Shown: positions 52,146 through 61,972 of the stretch, one piece after another
How the letters are laid out: each line of letters opens with the position of its first letter
Numbering within the stretch: the first letter of the stretch is position 1
Assembly (NCBI GenBank): GCA_029721435.1
Contig: CM056583.1
Coordinates: 91,922,720 to 91,986,719 of the forward strand
Origin: Gymnothorax reevesii
Taxonomy: Eukaryota; Chordata; Actinopteri; Anguilliformes; Muraenidae
Reading direction: 5' to 3'
Length of the DNA stretch: 64,000 bases
Notes under the pieces: model-generated
The model's input: only the letters and a program-made list of their open reading frames with translations
What the model was told of the DNA's origin: nothing
The model's database searches: none
Made by a program: the position numbers and the translations under genes

Positions 52146-55100
52146 TACACACACATACATATGAACACAGACACACACATACACACATGCAAATGGCGTT
52201 TGAGGTTCCTGAAATGGAGATTTTTTTTTATGCCGTCTAATGTGAAGGTTTTTTAAACTCCGGCTTCAGTGTCAGTGCGGGCATGTAAAACGGAACATTT
52301 GTGAAACAATGAAGGTCCCGACTCCCAACTCAATCCGCGAAGCTCACTTGCTTTTTGCAATGTCCTTCTCTGGTAATACATAATTGTAAATGCAGACGGT
52401 ACCGCCACCTACTGGCCGGCAGACTTGATTTGAGCATTCGTAGTCTTTGTTGCCGTCTCATGTATGCAGATATTTTGTAAGTGGAGGCTTGATAAAGGAT
52501 TCAATATTTTGAATCTTTTCCCATTTCAGTCGTCTGACGCTAAAATAAGTTTGCAGCTTTCTGCGTCCTTGGTGGTTCGTGACTTTGCCAACGTCTGGCA
52601 CTAGCTAGGAAGCTAATGCATTGACAATAGATAAGTAGCTAGCTAGCTACCTCATACAAACCTAACAGAGCAGTATCAAATTGCCTACACCGTGTTCAAT
52701 ACTGGACGTTACTTTAAATCCCGCACAGTACTCACGAGCATGGGCCAGGCTCAGTGCCCACAGTCGCAGGTAGGAGGCGCTGTTGGAGACGCAGCCCAGA
52801 CAGAACTCTATGGTGTGAATGGCCTGGTGAAGGAGCACGTCTGCAATGGCAAACTGCCACAGAAACAGAGAGTACAGTCAGTGTACGACACACAATCACA
52901 TCACACAGAAACACAGAGTACAGTCAGTGTACGACACACAATCACATCACACAGAAACACAGAGTACAGTCAGTGTACGACACACAATCACATCACACAG
53001 AAACACAGAGTACAGTCAGTGTACGACACACAATCACATCACACAGAAACACAGAGTACAGTCAGTGTACGACACACAATCACATCACACAGAAACGGAG
53101 AGTACAGTCAGTGCACGACACACAATTACATCACACAGAAACACAGAGTATAGTCAGTGTACGACACACAATCACATCACACAGAAACAGAGAGTACAGT
53201 CAGTGTACGACACACAATCACATCACACAGAAACACAGAGTACAGTCAGTGTACGACACACAATCACATCACACAGAAACACAGAGTACAGTCAGTGTAC
53301 GACACACAATCACATCACACAGAAACACAGAGTACAGTCAGTGTACGACACACAATCACATCACACAGAAACAGAGAGTACAGTCAGTGTACGACACACA
53401 ATCACATCACACAGAAACACAGAGTACAGTCAGTGCAGGACACACAATCACATCACACAGAAACACAGAGTACAGTCAGTGTACGACACACAATCACATC
53501 ACACAGAAACACAGAGTACAGTCAGTGCACGACACACAATCACATCACACAGAAACGAAGAGTACAGTCAGTGTACGACACACAATCACATCACACAGAA
53601 ACACAGAGTACAGTCAGTGTACGACACACAATCACATCACACAGAAACACAGAGTACAGTCAGTGTACGACACACAATCACATCACACAGAAACACAGAG
53701 TACAGTCAGTGCACGACACACAATCACATCACACAGAAACACAGAGTACAGTCAGTGTACGACACACAATCACATCACACAGAAACACAGAGTACAGTCA
53801 GTGTACGACACACAATCACATCACACAGAAACACAGAGTACAGTCAGTGCACGACACACAATCACATCACACAGAAACACAGAGTACAGTCAGTGTACGA
53901 CACACAATCACATCACACAGAAACACAGAGTACAGTCAGTGCACGACACACAATCACATCACACAGAAACACAGAGTACAGTCAGTGTACGACACACAAT
54001 CACATCACACAGAAACACAGAGTACAGTCAGTGCACGACACACAATCACATCACACAGAAACACAGAGTACAGTCAGTGTACGACACACAATCACATCAC
54101 ACAGAAACACAGAGTACAGTCAGTGTACGACACACAATCACATCACACAGAAACACAGAGTACAGTCAGTGCACGACACACAATCACATCACACAGAAAC
54201 AGAGAGTACAGTCAGTGCACGACACACAATCACATCACACAGAAACACAGAGTACAGTCAGTGCACGACACACAATCACATCACACAGAAACAGAGAGTA
54301 CAGTCAGTGCACGACACACAATCACATCACACAGAAACACAGAGTACAGTCAGTGCACGACACACAATCACATCACACAGAAACAGAGAGTACAGTCAGT
54401 GCACGACACACAATCACATCACACAGAAACACAGAGTACAGTCAGTGTACGACACACAATCACATCACACAGAAACACAGAGTACAGTCAGTGCACGACA
54501 CACAATCACATCACACAGAAACACAGAGTACAGTCAGTGTACGACACACAATCACATCACACAGAAACACAGAGTACAGTCAGTGCACGACACACAATCA
54601 CATCACACAGAAACACAGAGTACAGTCAGTGCACGACACACAATCACATCACACAGAAACATAGAGTACAGTCAGTGTACGGCACACAATCACATCACAC
54701 AGAAACACAGAGTACAGTCAGTGTACGGCACACAATCACATCACACAGAAACATAGAGTACAGTCAGTGCACGACACACAATCACATCACACAGAAACGG
54801 AGAGTACAGTCAGTGCACGACACACAATCACATCACACAGAAACACAGAGTACAGTCAGTGCACGACACACAATCACATCACACAGAAACACAGAGTACA
54901 GTCAGTGCACGACACACAATCACATCACACAGAAACACAGAGTACAGTCAGTGCACGACACACAATCACATCACACAGAAACACAGAGTACAGTCAGTGT
55001 ACGGCACACAATCACATCACACAGAAACATAGAGTACAGTCAGTGCACGACACACAATCACATCACACAGAAACACAGAGTACAGTCAGTGCACGACACA

Positions 55101-58100
55101 CAATTACATCACACAGAAACACAGAGTACAGTCAGTGCACGACACACAATCACATCACACAGAAACACAGAGTACAGTCAGTGCACGACACACAATCACA
55201 TCACACAGAAACACAGAGTACAGTCAGTGTACGACACACAATCACATCACACAGAAACAGAGAGTACAGTCAGTGCACGACACACAATCACATCACACAG
55301 AAACACAGAGTACAGTCAGTGCACGACACACAATCACATCACACAGAAACACAGAGTACAGTCAGTGCACGACACACAATCACATCACACAGAAACACAG
55401 AGTACAGTCAGTGCACGACACACAATCACATCACACAGAAACACAGAGTACAGTCAGTGTACGACACACAATCACATCACACAGAAACAGAGAGTACAGT
55501 CAGTGCACGACACACAATCACATCACACAGAAACACAGAGTACAGTCAGTGCACGACACACAATCACATCACACAGAAACACAGAGTACAGTCAGTGCAC
55601 GACACACAATCACATCACACAGAAACACAGAGTACAGTCAGTGCACGACACACAATCACATCACACAGAAACGGAGAGTACAGTCAGTGCACGACACACA
55701 ATCACATCACACAGAAACAGAGAGTACAGTCAGCGCACGACACACAATCACATCACACAGAAACAGAGAGTACAGTCAGTGTACGGCACACAATTACATC
55801 ACACAGAAACAGAGAGTACAGTCAGCGCACGACACACAATCACATCACACAGAAACGGAGAGTACAGTCAGTGCACGACACACAATCACATCACACAGAA
55901 ACGGAGAGTACAGTCAGTGCACGACACACAATCACATCACACAGAAACACAGAGTACAGTCAGTGTACGACACACAATCACATCACACAGAAACAGAGAG
56001 TACAGTCAGTGCACGACACACAATCACATCACACAGAAACACAGAGTACAGTCAGTGCACGACACACAATCACATCACACAGAAACACAGAGTACAGTCA
56101 GTGCACGACACACAATCACATCACACAGAAACACAGAGTACAGTCAGTGCACGACACACAATTACATCACACAGACAGTAAAAATGTCATTACATCACTG
56201 AGGAAACAAGGAAACCAGGAAACTGCATTAATTGAGTCAGCAAATGTGATCATTCGGTTACAGAGATGCTAATAAATGTCAGTTAAATTAAATCTGCGCA
56301 TTATGGGCTCTTTTCTCCCATTTGCGCGTAAGTCCTTTTTTACGCGATTCGAGTTAAGCGCTTTTGAGTTACGCGTATTCTCCCCTACGCGCTTCGATCA
56401 CGCCCACAGCGCTTAACTTCAGAATGTAGGCGGCCTTATGAAAGAGGTGTGACTGATCCAAAACAGAGGCAGACTCTGTATAAAGCTGATTGATTATGGC
56501 TATCAGGGAAGGAACAAGGATTTTCTGATTAACCAAGAAAATGCAGTTGTGGTCCATGGAAAACGCAAACCAGACTTTAAATTTGAATATCGTGGGCCTG
56601 CTGATAAAACCTCGTATCTCCAAACTGTTAAGAAACGAAAACTTGTATGTCCACTATTCTTACACGCAGAATTAAACATTTTATTTTACGATTTATTTAT
56701 CAATTCATATGTTTACTTTTAAATTTTCTACTTATTTTTTATTTTCCTGTGAAGTTTATCATTTTGAAGATACGAGGTTTTATCAGCAGGCCGACGATAT
56801 GCTGCTCTAATAGTAGGCCTATGTATGTCTGTGCCAATTACAAGTAATACAGGCATCTCTTTTTTTATTTCTTACTCCAGCCACCATGGCATTAAAGCTA
56901 TGCAAACAAACAAATTGCTGCGATAATGAAATAACAAAAGGAATTTAGGCTTCTCAACCAGCGCAATCAGAGCATTGAATATGTGCCCCTCCTACACCAG
57001 CCTGTTTGTTCCGTGGAAAACAGGGAAGGAGACAAATAAAAGGAACATTCTTAACAATCAAAGACAGTTTATACGATCTCATTTAGAAACTGCTGAAATC
57101 TCAAACTACTCCGATGACCACGGTATGGGTGTTGATGACTCATCAAGGAGACCGTCTGGTTTGCTGAAGTGATGGGGATTGCGGGTGAACATGTACTGTC
57201 GGTGATGCCGATTTTGACTGTGGACATTTTTCACATTTGTTGATGCTGGTTATGATTGCTGTGGACACCAGGTCAGATTTGGCGATGTTGGGTACAGTAG
57301 GAGGATTTAGTTCTGGTGGTCTGGTACTTATGGTGAGAGTGGCTATGATCATGGTAATTCTGATCAGAGTCATAATGGCTTGACATTAGATTCTGATTAT
57401 GCCAATTACAGATGAGTTCGATTAAGTCATTGTCCAATTGAAACAGAGATGATGGAGTCCAGTCATGGTCGGTATGGTCAGAGTCATGGGTAGTATAATT
57501 AGCATCATGATGGGTTCTGCGGCACTCATATTAGAGATCATGGTGGTCATGGTCCTGTTTGTGAAAATCATGGCCATGGTGGTTTCTGCTAGAGACCTGG
57601 TGGTGGTGTAGTCTTGGCAGTTTGGTAGAGGTTGTGCTGTTTAAGGTCATGGCCAGGATGGTCAAAGTCAAAGTTAGGGTAGTTGTGGTTGTGGCAAGTA
57701 CGTTTCCCAGTTCTGGTCGTGATGTTTTCTAGTCATAGTGACTGTTTTCCAGTGATGGACAGGATTGGTTTCGAGTGATGGATACGGTATTCCCAGTCAT
57801 GGTCAGGATGGTTTCTAATGATGGTCAGGATGTGTCCAGTCACGGTCATAATGTTCCCCGTCATGGTCATGATGTTTCCATTAAAGGTCAGGATGGTGTC
57901 AGTCCTGGTCTTGATGGTTATGGTCATGGTCATGATGGTTACAGTCTTGATCAGGATGGTGTCAGTAATGGTCAGGACAGTTATGGTCATGGTCAGGACA
58001 GTTATGCTCTTGGTCAGGACGGCTATGGTCTTGGTAATGACTGCTATGGCCTTGGTTAGGACGAATGTGGTCTTAGTCAAGACTGCAATAGTCTTAGTCA

Positions 58101-61100
58101 GGACAGTTATGGTCATGGTCAGGATGGCTATGGCCATGGTCAGGAGTCCAGGACGGCTATGCTCTGTGTCAGAATGGCTATGATCTTGGTCAGGATAGTT
58201 ATGGTCTTGGTCAGGGCGGTTATGGTCATATCAGGATGGGTATTGTCATTGTCAGGACAGCTGTGGTCTTGCTCTGGGGTGCGTTTTCCGAAATCATAGA
58301 TGCTAACATACAACCCCAATTCCAAAATAGTTGAGACGAGGAGTAAATTGTGAATAAAATCAAAATGCAATGACTTTCAGATCACATGAGCCAATGTTTT
58401 ACTAACAATAGAACATAGATAACATTTCAAATGGTGAAACTGAGACATTTTACATTTTTATCCACAAAAAGAGCTTATTTCAAAGTTTCTGGCTACAACA
58501 GGTCTCAAAAAAGTTGGGACACAAGCGTCCCGTGGTCAGATGAGTGAAAATTTGACATACTTGTTGGAAATCAAGGGTGTCGCGTCCTCCGGGCAAAAGA
58601 GGAGTAAGACCACCCCTCCTGTTTTCAGCGTTCAGTTCAAAAGCCAGCATCTCTGATGGTATGGGGATGCATTAGTGCATATGGTGTGGGACACTTGCAT
58701 GTCTTGAAAAGCACCATGAATGCTGAAAGATATATAAAGGTTTTAGAGCAACATATGCTCCCCTCCAGACAACATCTACTCCAGGGAAGGCCTTGTGTAT
58801 TTCAGCAGGACAATGCAAAACCACACACTGCAGCTATTACAACTGCATGGCTTCATAGTTGAAGAGTCCGTGTGCTGAACTGGCCTGCCTGCAGTCCTGA
58901 TCTGATTGAGAACATTTGGCGCATAATTAAAGGAAAACTCTGTATTAGTGGGATCAAATTCCAATAACTAAACTCAAGAAATTTGTCTCCTCAATGCCCA
59001 GACGCCTCCACTCTGCGTTAAAAAGAAGAGGGGATGCTACACCATGGTGAACAGGCCCCTGTCCGAATTTTTTTGAGAACTGAAGCAGCCATCAAATTTA
59101 ACATGAGTTCATTTTGTGGATAAAATTGTAAAATTTCTCAGTTTCAACATTTGCTATGTTTTCTCTGTTCTATTGAGAATGAAGTACTGGCTGGTGTGAT
59201 TTGAAAGTCATTGTGTTTTGATTTTATTCACAATTTACACTTTGTCCCAACTATTTGAGAATTGGGGTTGTAGATAGTTGGTCCCATTGACAGTGAACTA
59301 TGTAAGTTGCTTACTTAGTTAGCAACTACCTTTTTGGGAAATGCACCCCAGGACGGTTATGGTCATGGCCAGGGCGGTTATGGTAATGGTCTCGGTCGTG
59401 GTGTGTTTGACCTCAGGCTGAGGCTCCCGGCCGGCGGAGAGGCCACTGAGACTGACCCCCTCCTCGATGTCCTGGGACGCCGTCACGGAGAGGTCCTCCA
59501 CACTGCTCCTCTGCACTCTCTCATAGCCCTGCAGGGAGAGGAGGCGAGAGAGAGAGAGAGAGAGGGAGAGGGAAAGAGAGAGAGAGAGAGAGAGAGAGAT
59601 ACAAACACTGTACAAGCGCAGCGAATGCACAACATACACTGCCTGCAGAAAATAGAGAGCGCACACCATGACGCAAGGACACATACTAAACATGCCATTC
59701 TTTCTTCTTCGCATACAACATACACGCCCCATACACACGTAACAGGCACTTCACATACACACCATTCCCATACACAAGCTACATGTGCACACGGTGCCAT
59801 ACACTACATACTCACAACACACAACATAATCACAACCTTAGGCTGAACATAAAGATGTACGACATGAACCCCCTTCCTCCCGCTGTAGGAAAAAAAAAAA
59901 AGAGGAAAAATATCCTTCATACAGACGCTGCCATCCTGCTCATTTGAAGCCGGGTCTGTGGAGTGGTGATTGAGGGGTTGAGCCACGATATCAAGGTCCA
60001 GCCCGCACACTCACGCTACTGGTAATCACATCCCCTGAACCTTTTCCATCGCTCAACTGGTGTCCTCTGTATGCAGTAAACACTACTCATCAGAGACAAC
60101 AGCCCTGTTCTAGAATGAGTGAAAGCTTGATAAAGGATTCAATATTTTGAATCTTTTCCCATTTCAGTCGTCTGACGCTAAAATAAGTTTGCAGCTTTCC
60201 GCGTCTTTGGTGGTTCGTGACTTTGCCAACGTCTGGCACTAGCTAGGTAGCTAATGCATTAACAATAGATAAGTAACTAGCTAGCTACCTCATACAAACT
60301 GAACAGAGCAGTAGCAAATTGCGTACACCGTGTTCAATACTGGACGTTACTTTAAAAATCCGAGCCAGCTAACCTTTACGAATAAGGTAAATAGTGTACT
60401 CATCACTCAGCACTCATCACTAACCACACACCATTAACCATACATCATTCCGCACACACCACTCACCATATACTCATCACTCACTGCTCGTCACTTACTC
60501 ATTAGATACCACTCATCACTCACCAATTACCATGTAAATCTCATCACTCACCAGATAACCCTCATCACTAACCACATACCACATACTCATCACTCACCAC
60601 ATACCACTAATCGCTCACCACATATCTCTGATAACACATCACACATCACATACGACACACCATTAACCACACATGAATCACTGCATACTACCACCACACA
60701 CTATTCACCAAACGCCATTCATCACTCACCAGAGACCACTCATCGCTCACCACACACAGAACCTCTTACTCGGTACGATCCTTGACTGCGTCCTCCATGA
60801 TGCAGCCAGTACTGGTAAACAGGGCTCCCCAGCAGCAGAACAGGAACAGACAGCAGCGCCACCACCACCAGGAGCATCTGCACCACCATCTGCCGCAGAG
60901 AGCAGGGGAAAGCACTGCTTCAGGGGAAATAAACTAATAAAAGCATCTGCAGTGGAGAGCAGGGGAAAGCACTGCTTCAGGGGAAATAAACTAATAAAAG
61001 CATCTGCAGTGGAGAGCAGAGGAGAGCACTGCTTCAGGGGAAATACACTAATAAAAGCATCTGCAGTGGAGAGCAGGGGAAAGCACTGCTTCAGGGGAAA

Positions 61101-61972
61101 TACACTAATGAGAGCATCTGCAGTGGAGAACAGGGGAAAACACTGCTTCAGGGGAAATACACTAATGAGAGCATCTGCAGTGGAGAGCAGGGGAAAGCAC
61201 TGCTTCAGGAGAAATACACTAATGAGAGCATCTGCAGTGGAGAGCAGGGGAAAGCACTGCATCAGGGGAAATACACTAATGGGAGCATCTGCAGTGGAGA
61301 GCAGGGCAAAGCTCTGCTTCAGGGGAAATACACTAATGAGAGCATCTGCAGTGGAGAGCAGGGGAAAGCACTGCTTCAGGGGAAATACACTAATGAGAGC
61401 ATCTGCAGTGGAGAGCAGGGGAAAGCACTGCTTCAGGGGAAATACACTAATGAGAGCATCTGCAGTGGAGAGCAGAGGAGAGCACTGCTTCAGGGGAAAT
61501 ACACTAATGAGAGCATCTGCAGTGGAGAGCAGGGGTGAGCACTGCTTCAGGGGAAATACACTAATGAGAGCATCTGCAGTGCAGGCCTCAGCAAAACATC
61601 AACACACAGCAGGAGTCAGAGAGCTCAAACAGTAACTCCATGTCAATCATATTCAAAAATATCCTACACATGCCAACCTTCAGTCACAAATCATGTCCCA
61701 AACATTACGGTGCTTCCCAAACCAACACTGTGAAGCTGTCCCGACTGGGCGAGGAGTTCACCTGGCCAGGGTAGAGGGCCGCATCGCTGCTGCTCTTCAT
61801 GAGGAACATGTTGATGAAGTGGAGCAGGACGCTGGGCGCGGTGCGGGAGTCTCGGACGGAGAAAGCCAGCCACTTATACACGATCATGAAGCCCAGGTAT
61901 CCAAACAGGCAGAGCAAGAAAAGCAGCTCCGGGAGGAACAGCAGGTACACGTTACACTTCTGCCGGAAGTGC
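51647..61972 (-). CDS. V-ATPase V0 subunit a (a2-like), 3' six exons
   Basis: Membrane subunit that forms the proton half-channels facing the c-ring of the vacuolar ATPase. Exons in order on the minus strand: 61972-61762, 60889-60770, 59528-59412, 52853-52736, 52087-51916, 51767-51647. All phases rejoin and introns are GT-AG. About 226 residues are encoded, the C-terminal quarter of an ~850-residue protein. Landmarks: [19 protein letters not shown] and LLHFINMFL in exon 1; [12 protein letters not shown] and [14 protein letters not shown] with the essential Arg in exon 4; [18 protein letters not shown] in exon 5; [20 protein letters not shown] in exon 6. SQDIEEG and the terminal SVA fit the a2 isoform (endosome/Golgi) better than a1, a3 or a4. 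Upstream exons are not in the window. Confidence 0.93.
51841..51905. repeat. Short GT/GA-rich tract after a V-ATPase donor
   Basis: On the minus strand the donor GTGAGT of the exon ending at 51916 is followed by GTCTCACTCAC and a (CA)n run, then a CT-rich stretch (51840-51855). Confidence 0.7.
51916..52087 (-). CDS. V-ATPase a2-like exon, last membrane segments
   Basis: Acceptor GGTGTGGCAG after a long GT run; the starting AG completes Gln (C+AG). Reads [14 protein letters not shown], then a hydrophobic segment [20 protein letters not shown] and [15 protein letters not shown]. Matches vertebrate a2. Confidence 0.97.
52094..52190. repeat. (CA)n tract directly before a V-ATPase acceptor
   Basis: On the minus strand this is a (GT)n run with GCGTACGT interruptions, ending at the acceptor at 52088. 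It replaces the usual pyrimidine tract. Confidence 0.9.
52404..52415 (-). promoter_or_regulatory. Match to CTCF core motif
   Basis: On the minus strand CCAGTAGGTGGC fits the core CCASYAGRKGGC exactly. Intronic in the V-ATPase gene. Sequence match only. Confidence 0.3.
52487..52718. repeat. 232-bp intronic duplicate, copy 1
   Basis: Matches 60125-60356 in the same orientation over 232 bp with no gaps and about nine mismatches. It ends 18 bp from the donor of the V-ATPase exon at 52736. No terminal inverted repeat or poly(A) tail; contains CTAGCTAGCTAC. Confidence 0.9.
52736..52853 (-). CDS. V-ATPase a2-like exon with the essential arginine
   Basis: Acceptor CTGTTTCTGTGGCAG, donor GTGAGT. Reads [20 protein letters not shown] then [19 protein letters not shown]. 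The Arg in YLRLW is the conserved residue (yeast Vph1 R735) needed for proton transfer. A 3.3-kb tandem array begins immediately upstream of its acceptor. Confidence 0.97.
52861..56180 (-). repeat. 46-bp minisatellite, about 72 copies, upstream of an acceptor
   Basis: + strand unit: AGTACAGTCAGTGTACGACA, CACAATCACATCACACAGAA, ACACAG. Variants: GTGCACGACA, ACAGAGAGT, ACGGAGAGT, ATAGAGT, CAATTACATC, TACGGCAC. On the transcribed (minus) strand each unit has a CTGAC branch-like motif followed by TGTACTCTGTGTTTCTGTG. I see no CT on the + strand, hence no AG on the transcript, anywhere in the array. Because 46 is not a multiple of 3 and the + strand has almost no stops, all three + frames stay open for up to 1014 codons; these are artefacts. 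Confidence 0.97.
56181..57170. other. V-ATPase intron sequence with a long inverted repeat
   Basis: No exon. Contains TGCGCGTAAG/TTACGCG-type motifs near 56325-56395 and the inverted repeat described at 56587-56800. Otherwise AT-rich. Confidence 0.4.
56587..56800. repeat. Inverted repeat, 32-bp arms with about 150-bp loop
   Basis: Left arm 56587-56618 (ATATCGTGGGCCTGCTGATA then AAACCTCGTATC) and right arm 56769-56800 are complementary with one mismatch. Both arms read IRGFISRP in one frame, on opposite strands. Could be a rearranged transposon piece. Confidence 0.8.
57171..58274. repeat. Degenerate 18-bp-type array (TATGGTCATGGTCAGGATGG)
   Basis: Irregular repeats of GGTCATGGTCAGGATGGTTA and variants, clearest at 57820-58270. 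The transcribed (minus) strand reads ACCATCCTGACCATGACC-like units. It continues at 59351-59411 on the other side of an inserted element and there reaches the donor of the V-ATPase exon at 59412. Confidence 0.8.
58311..59270 (+). mobile_element. Tc1-like transposon, internally deleted
   Basis: TA flanks (58309-58310, 59271-59272). The ends CAACCCCAATTCCAAAATAG and the complement of the right end (CAACCCCAATTCTCAAATAG) pair, followed by inverted stretches AATTGTGAATAAAATCAAAA. It carries only the 3' part of a transposase. Confidence 0.92.
58530..59050 (+). pseudogene. Tc1-family transposase fragment
   Basis: C-terminal half only: [58 protein letters not shown], stop, then [14 protein letters not shown] with IENIW (SP deleted before IEN) and a frameshifted end [20 protein letters not shown]. 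Non-functional. Confidence 0.88.
59351..59411. repeat. Continuation of the 18-bp-type array at a V-ATPase donor
   Basis: GGACGGTTATGGTCATGGCC then AGGGCGGTTATGGTAATGGT, the same unit as 57820-58270, running up to the donor of the exon 59528-59412. Confidence 0.75.
59412..59528 (-). CDS. V-ATPase a2-like exon, cytosolic loop
   Basis: Acceptor CCTCTCCCTGCAG, donor GTCAAA (weak for a vertebrate donor). 39 codons: [20 protein letters not shown] then [19 protein letters not shown]. The SQDIEEG motif matches vertebrate a2. The array at 59351-59411 directly follows the donor. Confidence 0.85.
59549..59600. repeat. (AG)n / (CT)n tract before a V-ATPase acceptor
   Basis: On the minus strand about 50 bp of CTCTCT with TTTCCCTCTCC interruptions, 20 bp upstream of the acceptor at 59529; serves as an expanded pyrimidine tract. 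Confidence 0.95.
59604..60124. other. V-ATPase intron sequence, CA-rich
   Basis: Loose CATACACA motifs at 59700-59830, no exon or transposon ends. Confidence 0.35.
60125..60356. repeat. 232-bp intronic duplicate, copy 2
   Basis: Ungapped match, same orientation, to 52487-52718 (about nine mismatches). The two copies are 7.6 kb apart in neighbouring introns of the same gene. Confidence 0.9.
60385..60765. repeat. Degenerate ACTCATCACTCACC array at a V-ATPase donor
   Basis: Imperfect repeats of CATCACTCACCACATACCA; on the minus strand GGTGAGTGATGAGT-like motifs follow the true donor GTAAGA at 60769. Period irregular, roughly 10-25 bp. Confidence 0.75.
60770..60889 (-). CDS. V-ATPase a2-like exon, membrane segment
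   Basis: Acceptor CTCTCTGCGGCAG, donor GTAAGA. 40 codons: [20 protein letters not shown] then [20 protein letters not shown]. The hydrophobic segment followed by [10 protein letters not shown] is typical of subunit a. Phase 0 at both ends. Confidence 0.9.
60893..61585 (-). repeat. 57-bp minisatellite with acceptor-like units, about 12 copies
   Basis: + strand unit: GAGAGCAGGGGAAAGCACTG, CTTCAGGGGAAATACACTAA, TGAGAGCATCTGCAGTG. On the minus strand each unit contains CCCCTGCTCTCCACTGCAG-ATGC, near-identical to the real acceptor CCCCTGCTCTCTGCGGCAG-ATGG of the exon at 60889. The open frame through it (19 residues per unit) is an artefact. Confidence 0.95.
61586..61761. other. Short V-ATPase intron remainder
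   Basis: Ordinary intron sequence between the 57-bp array and the donor at 61761. Confidence 0.5.
61762..61972 (-). CDS. V-ATPase a2-like exon (first visible)
   Basis: Acceptor CCCCTCCCAG ends at 61973, donor GTGAAC at 61761. Reads [20 protein letters not shown] then [20 protein letters not shown] then [20 protein letters not shown] then [10 protein letters not shown]. The [15 protein letters not shown] and [11 protein letters not shown] motifs define subunit a. The initial G belongs to a codon split with the previous exon, not found here. Confidence 0.97.

Larger units (their letters stand above)
58275..59350. mobile_element. MITE (GGGGTGCRTTTYCC ends) inserted in the array
   Basis: The left end TGGGGTGCGTTTTCCGAAAT and the complement of the right end (TGGGGTGCATTTCCCAAAAA) are inverted, followed by GCTAAC/GTTAGC in the interior on both sides. 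It splits the degenerate array and itself holds the Tc1 element at 58311-59270. Confidence 0.75.

Noticed and set aside
51912..52256. + strand frame of 117 codons over 51903-52256
   Set aside because: Antisense shadow of the V-ATPase exon 52087-51916 plus the (CA)n tract.
53157..56201. A 1014-codon open frame (with companions at 52754-54664, 52846-54756, 54767-56272)
   Set aside because: It translates the 46-bp tandem array in one of three equally open frames and lies antisense to a V-ATPase intron. No start context, no composition of a real protein.
57733..58183. Frames of 134 and 121 codons (repeated VLTKTI / MVMVM type peptides)
   Set aside because: They come from the degenerate GGTCAGGATGG array; both strands are open and no protein family is matched.
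60673..61635. 320-codon frame on + with 19-residue repeats
   Set aside because: Antisense reading through a V-ATPase exon and the 57-bp intronic array.
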